Assembly (NCBI GenBank): GCA_031268405.1
Contig: JAIRXF010000017.1
Span: forward strand, 33,343 to 97,342
DNA from: Oscillospiraceae bacterium
Lineage (GTDB): Bacteria > Bacillota > Clostridia > Oscillospirales > Acutalibacteraceae
Direction of reading: 5' to 3'
Length of the DNA stretch: 64,000 nucleotides
Shown in pieces: positions 35,902 to 45,528 of this stretch (positions are counted from its first letter, which is position 1; each line of letters begins with the position of its first letter). The position numbers and the translations under genes were made by a program. Below the pieces are notes generated by a model. It had not been told where the DNA came from and searched no databases. It worked only from the letters and a program-made list of their open reading frames with translations.

Positions 35902-37164
35902 ATGAAAGATGATATAACAGCTTTTCAAGAGTTTTTAAGTGTGAATTTGGAATTGCAAAAGGAAGTTGAGTTTTTGAGAAGCAAATATGATCCAGGAGTT
36001 TTAAGTGTAAAAGATACCTGCGAGTTTTTAAGAAATGATTTAATACCATTTGCTAGATCAAAAGGCTACAATTTTACTGTAGAAGATTACATTAATCACG
36101 AAATAGAGGAAGAACAGAGCCTCTTACATGAAGATTTTATGAATGTTAGCGGTGGTCTTCCTCCGTTTAAACTAAGCTACATGCTCCTCATTGCGACCAG
36201 TATTGTTTTGGGAGGTAGCGCTGGAGCTGTTTGGAGTCGAAATTCAAAACCAAAAGTGAGTTATAAAAACTATTCCGAGAAAAAATCAAAACCAAATACT
36301 TACGAATCTGAGGATCAAGAAGAGGATTCAAAAGACGAAGAGGATGAGGCTTCGTTAAAAGAAAATCCTTCTAAAGATGTGCAAAATTCCCCTGTTTTGA
36401 GTACACCTCGTTTGGGCGAGATAAATCCCTTTGAACGCCCACAACCACAACAAGCACCTCATTTTCAGCAGCGACAGCCATATATTGCAAACGCACAGCC
36501 TTTTCAAAGTCGCAAAAATGTTCCTCCCAAACAACACAATGCTACCCCAGGCGGTGCCGTTGCTTCTTCTTCATCACCATCGCCGTCCAAGTCAGTTGCA
36601 TCTGCTCCGAGTTCTCCCAACAAAACCGCATCAAAATCCGTTGTCGAAAGAGTAATCGAAGGGTACTTGCAGAAAAAAAACGGCTATGAAGATGCATTAA
36701 AACAAATAAGCAACGGTAAAAAAGAAACCCATTGGATGTGGTACATTTTTCCTCAACTTTCGGGTTTAGGGGAAAGTGATATATCAAAATCGTACGGCCT
36801 CACACTTGAAGACGCAAAGAAACTCCTTAGTGACAATCGTTTCCGGGATAAATATTTTGTTTTGATGGATTCGGTGAAATACAACCGTGTTAACCAAGGT
36901 ATTGATCTAAAAAACATGTTCTGTAATGACAGACTAAAATTTTTATCTTCCTTGGCGTTGTTTTATTTCGCTATGATTGTTACGGAAGGTCCAGAGAAAG
37001 TTCCCCAGCCAATGAGAATTTTAGTGAAATTGAATATTACGGACAGCGTTGCCCTCAAACAATTTAATGTTACTTACGAGAAGTTGAAGGCTGAAAATAA
37101 TTGGAACGGAAGTTATGCCCAACAAGTTTGGGATTATTTCCGCGATTCGGCGTGTTCTGCGTGA
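35902..37164 (+). CDS. Nif11-type leader, membrane segment and DUF1810 domain fusion
   Basis: The 420-residue protein starts with about 85 residues very like a Nif11-type peptide leader: AFQEFLSVNLELQKEVEFL, FARSKGYNFTVEDY, and the end LLHEDFMNVSGG with Gly84-Gly85. Residues 92-111 form a membrane helix. Residues 115-250 are a charged then Pro/Gln/Ser-rich linker. Residues about 262-410 match DUF1810 (PF08837), with YEDALKQISNGKKETHWMWY and IFPQLSGLG as its hallmark. DUF1810 has no established biochemical role that I know of. The start is ATG after AGGGAGAGAGGAATA. No maturation enzyme or C39 peptidase lies next to it. The leader's presence on a large membrane-linked protein is unusual; see findings. 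Confidence 0.75.
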   Translation: MKDDITAFQEFLSVNLELQKEVEFLRSKYDPGVLSVKDTCEFLRNDLIPFARSKGYNFTVEDYINHEIEEEQSLLHEDFMNVSGGLPPFKLSYMLLIATSIVLGGSAGAVWSRNSKPKVSYKNYSEKKSKPNTYESEDQEEDSKDEEDEASLKENPSKDVQNSPVLSTPRLGEINPFERPQPQQAPHFQQRQPYIANAQPFQSRKNVPPKQHNATPGGAVASSSSPSPSKSVASAPSSPNKTASKSVVERVIEGYLQKKNGYEDALKQISNGKKETHWMWYIFPQLSGLGESDISKSYGLTLEDAKKLLSDNRFRDKYFVLMDSVKYNRVNQGIDLKNMFCNDRLKFLSSLALFYFAMIVTEGPEKVPQPMRILVKLNITDSVALKQFNVTYEKLKAENNWNGSYAQQVWDYFRDSACSA

Positions 37165-37703
37165 CGGGCGCTGGATTTTGTTTATTTTTTGAATCGGTGA
37201 GCTCCCTTTTAGTTCTAACAAATTTTTTAATGTTTTCTCTGATTAATGTGTTTTTATTCATGTTGCATAAAAATGCTATTCTCAAATCCGACGAATGACA
37301 TTCATTTTTAGCTTGGTTCTATTGTAAAAGTGGCAAATGCTATTGTTAGTAATTTTTATATAGATTTTAATTGCGTGCATTATTAAAAATTCGAAAAGCG
37401 ATTGATCCGGGGCAGATAAAGATAAGCAAAGCAGTGGTTGCAATTAACAAATTTACAAAGCATTTTTTGTTGCTATACATGTTGCAAATTTACATTTTTA
37501 AACAAAGTTTAGTGTTTCAAGTGGGCAATTTTTAAAAACAAAATGTTTTTTTAAAGGTGTTCATATGCAATAAAATTGCGTTGGAATATACTAATTTTAT
37601 GCATTGAAACAAATAAAAAAATCTCAAAATTCAAATACAAGTATTAGAGCGCTTAACGGCTTCATATTCAGTCTTTTGAAATCATATTTAATTAATATTA
37701 AGT
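37165..37703. other. Gene-free stretch before tRNA-Leu
   Basis: About 540 AT-rich bases. Short frames on both strands look like continuations or shadows. I see no terminator, repeat or RNA gene here. Confidence 0.4.
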
Positions 37704-37788
37704 TGGTACCGATGGCCGGACTTGAACCGGCATGGATTGTGTCCGTCGCATTTTGAGTGCGATGCGTCTGCCATTCCGCCACATCGGC
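37704..37788 (-). tRNA. tRNA-Leu (anticodon CAA)
   Basis: Minus strand, class II with a long variable arm. Acceptor GCCGATG pairs with CATCGGT and CCA is encoded. The anticodon loop CTCAAAA gives CAA, reading TTG. Confidence 0.94.
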
Positions 37789-38143
37789 CCATATTGGGAA
37801 TTCTGAATTTATCAAAGAAGCTATTAAATTATGAGAACAAAAGGTTTATAACTGCCCATTAAAAATAAAAATGCTTTTATTCTGATGATGAAAAGATAAA
37901 TATATCACAGTTAAGTTTATATTGGTTTATAAAAAAATTCAAGTTAAATTTCAGAGCCGCCATGAAGATTTTGTTTGTTGTTATGTCTGATTATTCGCAA
38001 AATTATTAATTATTTAAGATAAAAGGATTATAAGATTTGTACCACTTAAATAAGAAATTAAATTTCTAAAATAACAAGCGGTACCACAATACTTTAATGT
38101 AAGCGTGCTTAATTATTGCTAAATATGCGCGGTTGTTTACATC
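37789..38143. other. Gene-free stretch after tRNA-Leu
   Basis: About 350 AT-rich bases between the tRNA 5' end and the end of rnjA. No gene or clear regulatory element is seen. Confidence 0.35.
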
Positions 38144-40084
38144 TTACACATTCATTATTATTGGTAAAACCATGGGATTACGTTTAGTATTTTTATGGAA
38201 AAATTTCGAAAGGTCATCCCTTAATTTCGCTTTTAGTACTCCACGCTCTCTTGTGCCGCGATTTGCAAAAGAATTAAAAATTTCCATAGCCCTGACTCTT
38301 GCACCGTTCATAAGCGTCTCGGATTCTCGAACGAACACAAAACCTCTGGAAAAAATTTCTGGACCAGAAATTAAAGTTCCGTAAGAATTCATGGCAGCAA
38401 TTACAACTATCAAGCCGTTTTCCGCTAAATGTCTGCGCTCTTTTAAAACCAAATTGCCAACATCTCCTACTCCAGAGCCATCTACAAAAACCTTGCCAGT
38501 TGGTACGGTTCCTATTTGTTTTATAAAATCTTCGTTTATTTCAACAAGAGAACCTACGTCTCCAATAAGAATTCTAGACTCTAAAATCCCCATGGATTTT
38601 GCAAGATTTGCATGTCGTCGCAAATGTTTTTGTTCACCATGAACTGGCAAGAAATACTTGGGTTTTACCAGACCTTGAATGATTTTTAATTCTTCTTGAC
38701 AAGCGTGTCCAGATACATGAACTTCGTACATTGATTCGTAGACAACGTGACAACCAAGTTTAACCAAATCGTTTATGACGGCTCCTATTGTTTTTTCATT
38801 TCCGGGAATGGGGTTTGCGGAAATTATAACAAAATCTTCCGGACCAGCTTCAACTTTTCTATGATCAGAAGATGCCATTCTCGCAAGTGCAGACATAGGT
38901 TCGCCTTGACTGCCGGTGGTGATTAAGACAATTTTATCTTTTGGATATTGCCTTAAAAGATCTATGTCGATTATTACGCTTTTAGGAATATCCAGGTATC
39001 CCAATTCTTCGGCGATGGTCATGTAATTTATTATGCTTCTTCCAGAAAAAGCAACTTTTCTGCCGTAGCGAACAGCGCATTTAATGATTTGTAGTAATCT
39101 GCTGATATTGGAGGCAAATGAAGCGATTATAATTCTCTTGTTTTTTGCCTCATTAAAAAGATTTTCGAACGATGCCATCACTTTTTGTTCTGTCATGGTA
39201 TATCCAGGTCTTTCCACATTGGTAGAATCCGCGAAAAGGGCCAAAACCCCTTGTTGGCCAAGTTTAGAAAATTTCCCTAAATCAATCATCGGTTCATTAA
39301 GCGGAGTGCAATCTATTTTAAAATCCCCCGTGTGCACCAACAAACCGGCGGGGGAATAAATAGCGACTCCCACGGCGTCGGGGATTGAATGGTTTACATG
39401 AATAAACTCAACAGACATGCAGCCAAGGTTTACCTTTTGACCAGTTTTTACGGTATTTAGCCTAGCATTTCTTAGCAACCCAAATTCTTTGAGTTTTGCG
39501 CCTATTAAAGCTGTGGTCAATCTTGTTGCGTATATCGGAATATTTACGTGTTCAAGCAGGTAAGGGATCGATCCTATATGGTCTTCATGTCCGTGCGTTA
39601 TTATTAACCCCTTAATTTTACTTTTATTTTTTATAACATAGGAAAAATCAGGTATTACAAGGTCAACTCCGAGCATTTCATCGTCCGGAAACGCCATTCC
39701 ACAATCAAGTAAAAACATATCATTTCCACATTCAAACATGGTAATATTTTTACCGATCTCATTTAATCCGCCTAAAAACGCCACTTTAATTGACGGCCTT
39801 TTTTTTATGGACGAAAAATTTCCGCTGCCACGATTGTTCAAAGAGTTTAATTTTTTGTCGGATGTGCGTGTAGTTTTGTGTTTTGATAATCTAGTTGTTT
39901 CTTTAAATTTAGAATTTTGTTGATTCCTTTCAGTTTTTAAATGCATCGAAGGTGATGGTATTTTAGTTGTGCTGATTGATTTAGGAATTTTTTTTATTTC
40001 TCCAGAGGAAGAATTGCTGTTTGTGCGTGGTTTTTCACCGTTGAAAGAAGTATTATCAGTTTTTTTATCAAATTCTGTTGACAC
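38144..40084 (-). CDS. rnjA: Ribonuclease J with extended N-terminus
   Basis: This metallo-beta-lactamase RNase has LGGLNEIGKNITMFE, the HGHEDH metal motif, the beta-CASP segment with GSQGEPMSALARMASSDHR, and the late HVSGHACQEEL and PVHGEQKHL histidines. It matures and degrades mRNA and rRNA in Gram-positives. The first roughly 95 residues are an added Ser/Thr/Lys/Asn-rich low-complexity stretch not found in short RNase J proteins of about 555 residues. A GGAGG (40092-40096) sits seven bases before GTG 40084, confirming that the extension is translated; TTG 40087 is the alternative start. Confidence 0.95.
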   Translation of the reverse strand: MSTEFDKKTDNTSFNGEKPRTNSNSSSGEIKKIPKSISTTKIPSPSMHLKTERNQQNSKFKETTRLSKHKTTRTSDKKLNSLNNRGSGNFSSIKKRPSIKVAFLGGLNEIGKNITMFECGNDMFLLDCGMAFPDDEMLGVDLVIPDFSYVIKNKSKIKGLIITHGHEDHIGSIPYLLEHVNIPIYATRLTTALIGAKLKEFGLLRNARLNTVKTGQKVNLGCMSVEFIHVNHSIPDAVGVAIYSPAGLLVHTGDFKIDCTPLNEPMIDLGKFSKLGQQGVLALFADSTNVERPGYTMTEQKVMASFENLFNEAKNKRIIIASFASNISRLLQIIKCAVRYGRKVAFSGRSIINYMTIAEELGYLDIPKSVIIDIDLLRQYPKDKIVLITTGSQGEPMSALARMASSDHRKVEAGPEDFVIISANPIPGNEKTIGAVINDLVKLGCHVVYESMYEVHVSGHACQEELKIIQGLVKPKYFLPVHGEQKHLRRHANLAKSMGILESRILIGDVGSLVEINEDFIKQIGTVPTGKVFVDGSGVGDVGNLVLKERRHLAENGLIVVIAAMNSYGTLISGPEIFSRGFVFVRESETLMNGARVRAMEIFNSFANRGTRERGVLKAKLRDDLSKFFHKNTKRNPMVLPIIMNV

Positions 40085-40470
40085 CAAATTACCTCCATTT
40101 GCCTTTTAAAGCTGTTATTTATAAAATTAAATTTATAATATTATCAAACTGTTTAAAATATCAAAAAACTCTCCGACTTACAATTGCTTACAAAGGACTA
40201 TTGTTTTTGCTTGCTTTTAAGATTGACTTATATAGAATAAATTTATAATTTTAATTTAAATTAAACACATTTATATTGATATTTTTGAACATTAGTAAAA
40301 TTCAGAAACAACGAAATACTTTTGCAAATTTTAAAGATTAAAAGCAAAGATTTTGCAAGATTTTTTAAGAAATTTAAAAACACATATATTTTTGCAACTG
40401 TTGAGATGGTATTAATTTAAAAATAATTTAATCCTAACGAATAAAACCCGGCAAGATTTTAAAAATTTAG
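40085..40470. other. Gap between rnjA and pgsA
   Basis: About 380 very AT-rich bases upstream of rnjA on the minus strand. No gene is seen; it must hold the rnjA promoter, but I cannot single out one. Confidence 0.35.
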
Positions 40471-41013
40471 CTAATTAAAATTTAAAAATTTTCTATTTTG
40501 TACTACGTAGATCATTCCAGAAATCAAAGTGATAATTGCCACGTGCCAAATTGCCAAATTCAAAAAAAACGAATCTAGGATTCCAAAATGTTTTAAAAGA
40601 AGTGTTAATAACACGAAAGAAATCTGAGCAACTGTTTTTATTTTGCCCCAAAAATTTGCACATATTATTTTTTTTTCTTCTCGAACTAGTGCTAATCTTA
40701 AGGATGTCACGATAAACTCGCGAGATAAAATGATGATGACGGGAACGCAATTTATTATCTTGAGTTCTATAAAACACAGAAATGCCGACAGAGTTAAGAT
40801 TTTATCTGCGATTGGATCTGCGAATTTACCAAAGTCGGTGACCTGAAAATACTTTCTTGCCAATATTCCGTCTAAATGGTCGGTAATTCCAGCTATTAAA
40901 AAAATTATGCCCGCCCAAAGAAAATTAGAAGGAATGTTGCTTTCGAGTAACAGCCAGACAAAAATTGGCACAAGAAAAACTCTCGAGACAGTTAATTTAT
41001 TGGGCATATTCAT
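40471..41013 (-). CDS. pgsA: CDP-diacylglycerol-glycerol-3-phosphate phosphatidyltransferase
   Basis: The 180-residue integral membrane enzyme makes phosphatidylglycerol phosphate. It has the CDP-alcohol transferase signature as DGILARKYFQVTDFGKFADP followed by IAD, with all Asp residues in register, and four to five hydrophobic helices. A start at ATG behind AGGGGTCACA fits. It is followed on the same strand by rnjA after a long gap and preceded by recX. Confidence 0.95.
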   Translation of the reverse strand: MNMPNKLTVSRVFLVPIFVWLLLESNIPSNFLWAGIIFLIAGITDHLDGILARKYFQVTDFGKFADPIADKILTLSAFLCFIELKIINCVPVIIILSREFIVTSLRLALVREEKKIICANFWGKIKTVAQISFVLLTLLLKHFGILDSFFLNLAIWHVAIITLISGMIYVVQNRKFLNFN

Positions 41014-41078
41014 TTGTGACCCCTAAAGGTGAGATTTTTAGACTGCAATAAAACGAATATAAAAACAAATACGGTGTT

Positions 41079-41582
41079 TTAGCAATTTTCTGGCAAGAAT
41101 TCTACCACAACTTCTCGAATCTCATCCCAAGTATAGCCGCATCCACCCAAAAATCGAACGGCACGTCTTAGAATTTTCTCATTTTTGCGAAACTCGGGAT
41201 ATTTTGATTCTAAGATTTTTGAAATTTCTTTAGTGGGATTTTTATTTGCAAATTTTGAAATACAACCAGCCAAGTCTTCATCAACGCCCTTTTTAATTAA
41301 CTCGCGTTCAATTCTAGAACTCGAAAATCCTCTTTTTTCAACAAGTTCAGCAGCATATCTCTTTGAAAGTTCAAAATCATTTATAAGTCCAAGTTCCTCC
41401 AAACGAGATAAAACTTTACAAGAAACTTTTTCTCCATATTCTTTTTTTAGCTCTTGAAACAAATTGGCCCTGAAATATGCCTTGAAAGAAAGCATTGCCA
41501 AAGCTTTTTGTTTAGCTTTTGAAACAGCAATCTCATTATTAATATCAAGCGACTGATGGTGTTTTGTATCGACAATATCCAC
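41079..41582 (-). CDS. recX: Regulatory protein RecX
   Basis: The 167-residue helical protein shows the three-helix RecX repeats: AKQKALAMLSFKAYFRANLF, LGLINDFELSKRYAAELVE, KGVDEDLAGCISKF and a last repeat RRAVRFLGGCGYTWDEIREV. RecX modulates RecA filaments. No recA is adjacent. The start is GTG behind AAGGAGGG. Confidence 0.88.
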   Translation of the reverse strand: MDIVDTKHHQSLDINNEIAVSKAKQKALAMLSFKAYFRANLFQELKKEYGEKVSCKVLSRLEELGLINDFELSKRYAAELVEKRGFSSSRIERELIKKGVDEDLAGCISKFANKNPTKEISKILESKYPEFRKNEKILRRAVRFLGGCGYTWDEIREVVVEFLPENC

Positions 41583-42085
41583 AAAAATTGCCCTCCTTGG
41601 TAGACAATATAATCAATCTCATGCTAGCAATTACCAAAACCCACTCTAAGCATTGTATATCTTAAAGCGATTAAAATCAATACGCCAACCCGATAACGGC
41701 CTTAAAATACCATTGGTATTTTATTGTCTAATTCTTAACCGAGCGTTAGATAGGGTTTAAATTTTTACGAATTCTCAGGTTTTACAAGCAAGAAAATAAT
41801 AGAGACAATTATAAATATTGTATAATCTTATGCACACGATAGAACTATTTATTCTCATTTAAAGTTATAAATTGCCCGAAAATAAACAAGTGATATTTTA
41901 TTGTCAAAATCACAGAATAAGTGGTTCGGAATTTTGAAAGATTTGAATTTATACAGAGGATTTTAAAATAAACATAAAATTAATCGAATGCGTCTGTCTG
42001 GCTAGAGACGGGGGGAGCTTTTTTGATAGATAAATGTATTTTTTGGGGAATTTTAAAACTATTACAACGTAATATAGCACAAAGT
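41583..42085. other. Gap between recX and the PHP gene
   Basis: About 500 bases without a gene. A short inverted repeat (CGTCT/AGACG at about 41991-42010) followed by G's and T's reads on the plus strand, but no plus-strand gene precedes it. Confidence 0.4.
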
Positions 42086-42808
42086 TTAAGAAAAAAAGTT
42101 TGTGTGATTTTTCAAATAATCTTCGAATTTATTTTTATATCCGTTAATAATGAGTTCGTCGGGAAAATCTATTTCTTTTAGCATTTCCAATGCGAGGTTG
42201 ACGTTGCCCACTTGAGTTGAAAAGTGTGAGTCGGAATTTACAATCACGTAAGCCCCGTGTTTTTTGCAAATTAATGCAATTTTTTTACAATTTTCTATCG
42301 AGCCTTTTCTTACCCTGAAAGAGCCGTTATTTATTTCTACTAATTTTCCGTTACTGGCAAATTCGGGTATGACCTTCTCGTAATCGTATTTATAACGTTC
42401 TTCTCCGCTGTGACCTATAACATTAACAAAAGGATTTTTTGCCACATTGAGCCAGGCGTTTGTGCAAGCGTCAACGTCATGTATTGGCTTTAAAGTTTCT
42501 GGATGCATAGATGCAACTATCCAATTAAGACGAGAAAATACCAAGTTGGATGCGTCTAAGTTGCCGTCGTAATCCCAAATATTTGCTTCCATACCTTTTA
42601 AAACATATACTCCATCTATGATTTTTGGTATAACCCAGAGATTTTCAAAATACCAATCACCGGGAGAATTAGGGGTGGTTCTGCCGTGATCGGTTATTCC
42701 CACGGCCCAGAGTTTTTTCTTTGCAGCAGCTGCTACCATTTCAAGCACCGAGCAATAAGCATGTCCGGATGCGCTTGTATGACAATGTGTGTCGGCTATA
42801 ATTTTCAT
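42086..42808 (-). CDS. PHP-domain phosphoesterase (YcdX-like)
   Basis: The 240-residue protein is a stand-alone PHP domain: DTHCHTSASGHAYC, GITDHG and GMEANIWDYDGN. Later metal ligands lie in ASMHPE, NVIGHSG, LVEINNGSFRVRKG and VNSDSHFS. YcdX-type members are trinuclear zinc phosphatases of unclear physiological substrate. It precedes nothing obviously related; hprK lies 127 bases upstream on the same strand. Confidence 0.9.
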   Translation of the reverse strand: MKIIADTHCHTSASGHAYCSVLEMVAAAAKKKLWAVGITDHGRTTPNSPGDWYFENLWVIPKIIDGVYVLKGMEANIWDYDGNLDASNLVFSRLNWIVASMHPETLKPIHDVDACTNAWLNVAKNPFVNVIGHSGEERYKYDYEKVIPEFASNGKLVEINNGSFRVRKGSIENCKKIALICKKHGAYVIVNSDSHFSTQVGNVNLALEMLKEIDFPDELIINGYKNKFEDYLKNHTNFFS

Positions 42809-42935
42809 AGATCCTTCCTTTTCATGTGATATTAAATTAATTGATGCTGATTGTTATTTTTTGTCTAGAAATTACTGTTGTTTTTATTTAATCAATTCTC
42901 CTTCCCGCAATGATTGTTATATTTCATCCAAAGAC

Positions 42936-43901
42936 CTATTCTTCGTCTTTATCTTTATCATCTTTGTAGCCCATGCCGAGGTTTGACAGAAGTTCTTTTG
43001 CTGCATTTTGACCTATTTTCCTTTGTCTTAAATTCATTGCAATTACCTCTATAATTATTGCTAAATTTCTTCCCGGCCTTACTGGTATTCTAAGAAAAGA
43101 AACATCAATACCCAAAATACTTGTATATTTATCAACTATTCCCATTCTATCATGAGTTTTTGATTGACTCCAATTTTCCCACTCTTCAAGTTGAATTACC
43201 GCGTCTATTTTTTCTACACTTTTAACAGAACCCATGCCAAAAATACTGCGAGTATTTATAATGCCAATTCCACGCAATTCCATAAAATATTTTATATTAG
43301 ATGGAGAAGTGCCAATTAGTGTTTTGCTTGAAACTCTTCGAATTTCTACAACATCATCGGCTACTAGTCGATGCCCCCGTTTTATAAGCTCGACGGCCGT
43401 CTCGCTCTTGCCAATACCACTGTCTCCCGTTATTAATAAACCCTCTCCATATACTTCAACAAGAACGCCGTGTCGAGTTATTCGAGGTGCTAATTCTAGA
43501 TTCAAATATGAAATTAACGTTGTAACAAAAGCAGAGGTTTCATTCGGCGTACTGAGAACATGAACTGAATGTGTTTTTGCGGAACTTATTATCTCTTTGT
43601 GTGGGTTTATGGTGCACGTCATTATTATTGCGGGGGGATTTAAAGCAAGTAATTTATCGACGGCGTCAAACCTTTTTAGAGCTTCAAGTTTTTCAAGATA
43701 TACGTGCTCTGCAGTTCCAAAGATTAGAATTTTGTTTTTATCAAAAAAATCTAAAAAACCAGTTAATTCTAGTCCGGGAACACTAGCATTATTAGATGAT
43801 ATGAGTATTTGATTAGGGTCGGTAGGGGATAACAATACTTTTAAAGAAAGATCTTTTATAAGCTTAACCAAGCTTACGGCAAAATTATTGGGCATATTCA
43901 C
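42936..43901 (-). CDS. hprK: HPr kinase/phosphorylase
   Basis: The 321-residue enzyme phosphorylates HPr on Ser46 for carbon catabolite control. Walker A is GDSGIGKSETAVELI, the HRLVADD catalytic segment follows, and the signature ELRGIGIINTRSIFGMGSV and PVRPGRNLA motifs are intact. This implies that PTS-HPr or Crh-based control exists in the organism. The start is GTG 43901 or the ATG two codons later. Confidence 0.96.
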   Translation of the reverse strand: MNMPNNFAVSLVKLIKDLSLKVLLSPTDPNQILISSNNASVPGLELTGFLDFFDKNKILIFGTAEHVYLEKLEALKRFDAVDKLLALNPPAIIMTCTINPHKEIISSAKTHSVHVLSTPNETSAFVTTLISYLNLELAPRITRHGVLVEVYGEGLLITGDSGIGKSETAVELIKRGHRLVADDVVEIRRVSSKTLIGTSPSNIKYFMELRGIGIINTRSIFGMGSVKSVEKIDAVIQLEEWENWSQSKTHDRMGIVDKYTSILGIDVSFLRIPVRPGRNLAIIIEVIAMNLRQRKIGQNAAKELLSNLGMGYKDDKDKDEE

Positions 43902-44006
43902 ACCTATCTAACCAGTCTTTTCGTGAGTAAAATTTTTAAAAAGAATTGCATTGATTTGATTTTGTTAAAATTTAAATCTTTGTAAGAACAACGAATTAAG
44001 TGATTT

Positions 44007-45011
44007 TCAACAAAAACTTGAAGTTTTCAATTGATTTAACAAAGTCCTAAAATATTCTGGCAAATCACTTTTGATACATATGTATCTCCCTGTTGAGGGA
44101 TGCACAAATCCTATAGTTTTGGCGTGAAGACACTGACCGTTCAGGGTTTTGCAAATTTCTTTTGGAGAACCGTAAAGAAAATCACCAACTATAGGGTGTT
44201 TAATGTTTGCCATATGAACGCGTATCTGGTGTGTGCGTCCTGTTTCTAATTTTAAGGAAACATGACTAAAATTTTTAAAGTTCTGAATAACTCTAAAGTG
44301 TGTAATTGCATTTTTTGAATTTTTAAGAGTGACTCGCATTCTTTTTCTATTATTGTGATCCCGACCAATAGGAGCAATTATTTTTCCAAACGGTTTCTTT
44401 ATATTGCCATTAACTATGGTTTCGTATTCGCGCAAAAACGAATGTTGTTTTATTTGCTCTGCCAATTTTATGTGGGTATGATCATTTTTGGCAACTATTA
44501 AAAGCCCACTTGTATCCTTATCGATGCGATGTACTATTCCAAGTCTTAAATTCCCAGATATTTTGGAAAGAGAATCTTTACAATGAAATATTAAAGCATT
44601 CACAAGAGTGCCGCAACGGTGGCCAGCGGCCGGGTGAACTACCATTCCACGCGGCTTATTAACCACTAAAAGATCATCATCTTCGTAAAAAATATCAAGA
44701 GCTATATTTTCAGCTTCGGCCGTGGGTAACTCTTGTTTGGGAAGCGAAAAAATTATTTTATCGTTAGTATGAACTTTATGACTTTTAGAAAAAATCTCCT
44801 TTCCGTTTATATTAACATCGCCATTTTTTAGTAATTTTTGAAATTTAGATCTTGTAAGACTGTTAATTTCGTTACTGTTGTCGAAGTTATTACTTAAAAC
44901 TTTTTGAGGGGGAGTAATTTCGCTGTTTTTTGAAAAGATAAAGGATATAAGCTTATCGATTCTTTGCCCCGAATTTTCCTTATTTACTAAAATTTCAATT
45001 TTTTTCTCCAT
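44007..45011 (-). CDS. rluD: RluD-family 23S rRNA pseudouridine synthase
   Basis: The 334-residue protein has an N-terminal S4 RNA-binding domain (RSKFQKLLKNGDVNINGK) and a synthase domain with the catalytic Asp in VHRIDKDTSGLL, preceded by VNKPRGMVVHPAAGH and followed by TGRTHQIRVHM. It follows lspA by six bases, as in many Gram-positives, so the two are co-transcribed. A polar insert of about 20 residues separates S4 sub-elements (about residues 30-50). Confidence 0.93.
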   Translation of the reverse strand: MEKKIEILVNKENSGQRIDKLISFIFSKNSEITPPQKVLSNNFDNSNEINSLTRSKFQKLLKNGDVNINGKEIFSKSHKVHTNDKIIFSLPKQELPTAEAENIALDIFYEDDDLLVVNKPRGMVVHPAAGHRCGTLVNALIFHCKDSLSKISGNLRLGIVHRIDKDTSGLLIVAKNDHTHIKLAEQIKQHSFLREYETIVNGNIKKPFGKIIAPIGRDHNNRKRMRVTLKNSKNAITHFRVIQNFKNFSHVSLKLETGRTHQIRVHMANIKHPIVGDFLYGSPKEICKTLNGQCLHAKTIGFVHPSTGRYICIKSDLPEYFRTLLNQLKTSSFC

Positions 45012-45016
45012 AAATC

Positions 45017-45487
45017 TTAAGATACCCTCTCGACCGTTTTCCTTTTAACGATTGCAAAAGATAAAGCAAACAAAACCGCTCCAAAAGTTATGCAATAATC
45101 AGCAAAGTTACAAATGGGTGAAAAAAAAGAAAGCTCCAGGTAATCAATTACGTAGCCCAGCCAAATTCTATCAATAAGATTTGAAACGCCACCACCAACT
45201 ATCAAGGATGAAGACAAGTAGAAAATTGTATCTCCGCCTGATTTTTTAAAAATAAAAAATATAAAACAAAACATCATTATTGTTGTGAAGATAACAAAAA
45301 ACCATCGTGCATTGCTAAAAATTCCAAATGCAGCACCCTTGTTTTCTGCATAAGTGAGCTCAAGTAAATTGTCAATTAAAGTCACATGACCAGAGGGTTT
45401 GAGTTTTAAACGAACAAAAAACTTTGCAATTTGATCAATCAGTATAATAACAAAAGATAAACAGATACAAGAATATTTGTTTGTCAC
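45017..45487 (-). CDS. lspA: Lipoprotein signal peptidase
   Basis: The 156-residue membrane protease removes signal peptides of lipoproteins such as the Ger(x)C protein here. It has four helices and the catalytic Asp pair in SNLIDRIWLGYVIDY and NFADYCI. The start is GTG 45487 behind a perfect GGAGG (45491-45495); the frame opens further upstream at TTG 45532 but without a site. It sits between ppa and rluD. Confidence 0.95.
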   Translation of the reverse strand: MTNKYSCICLSFVIILIDQIAKFFVRLKLKPSGHVTLIDNLLELTYAENKGAAFGIFSNARWFFVIFTTIMMFCFIFFIFKKSGGDTIFYLSSSLIVGGGVSNLIDRIWLGYVIDYLELSFFSPICNFADYCITFGAVLFALSFAIVKRKTVERVS

Positions 45488-45528
45488 TTTTCCTCCAAAA
45501 GCCAAAATCCAACCAATACAGTTATTAA

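Noticed and set aside
36355..36787. Frames of 60-81 codons inside the DUF1810 fusion gene
   Set aside because: They are shadows of the Pro/Gln/Ser-rich linker in other frames, without ribosome sites.
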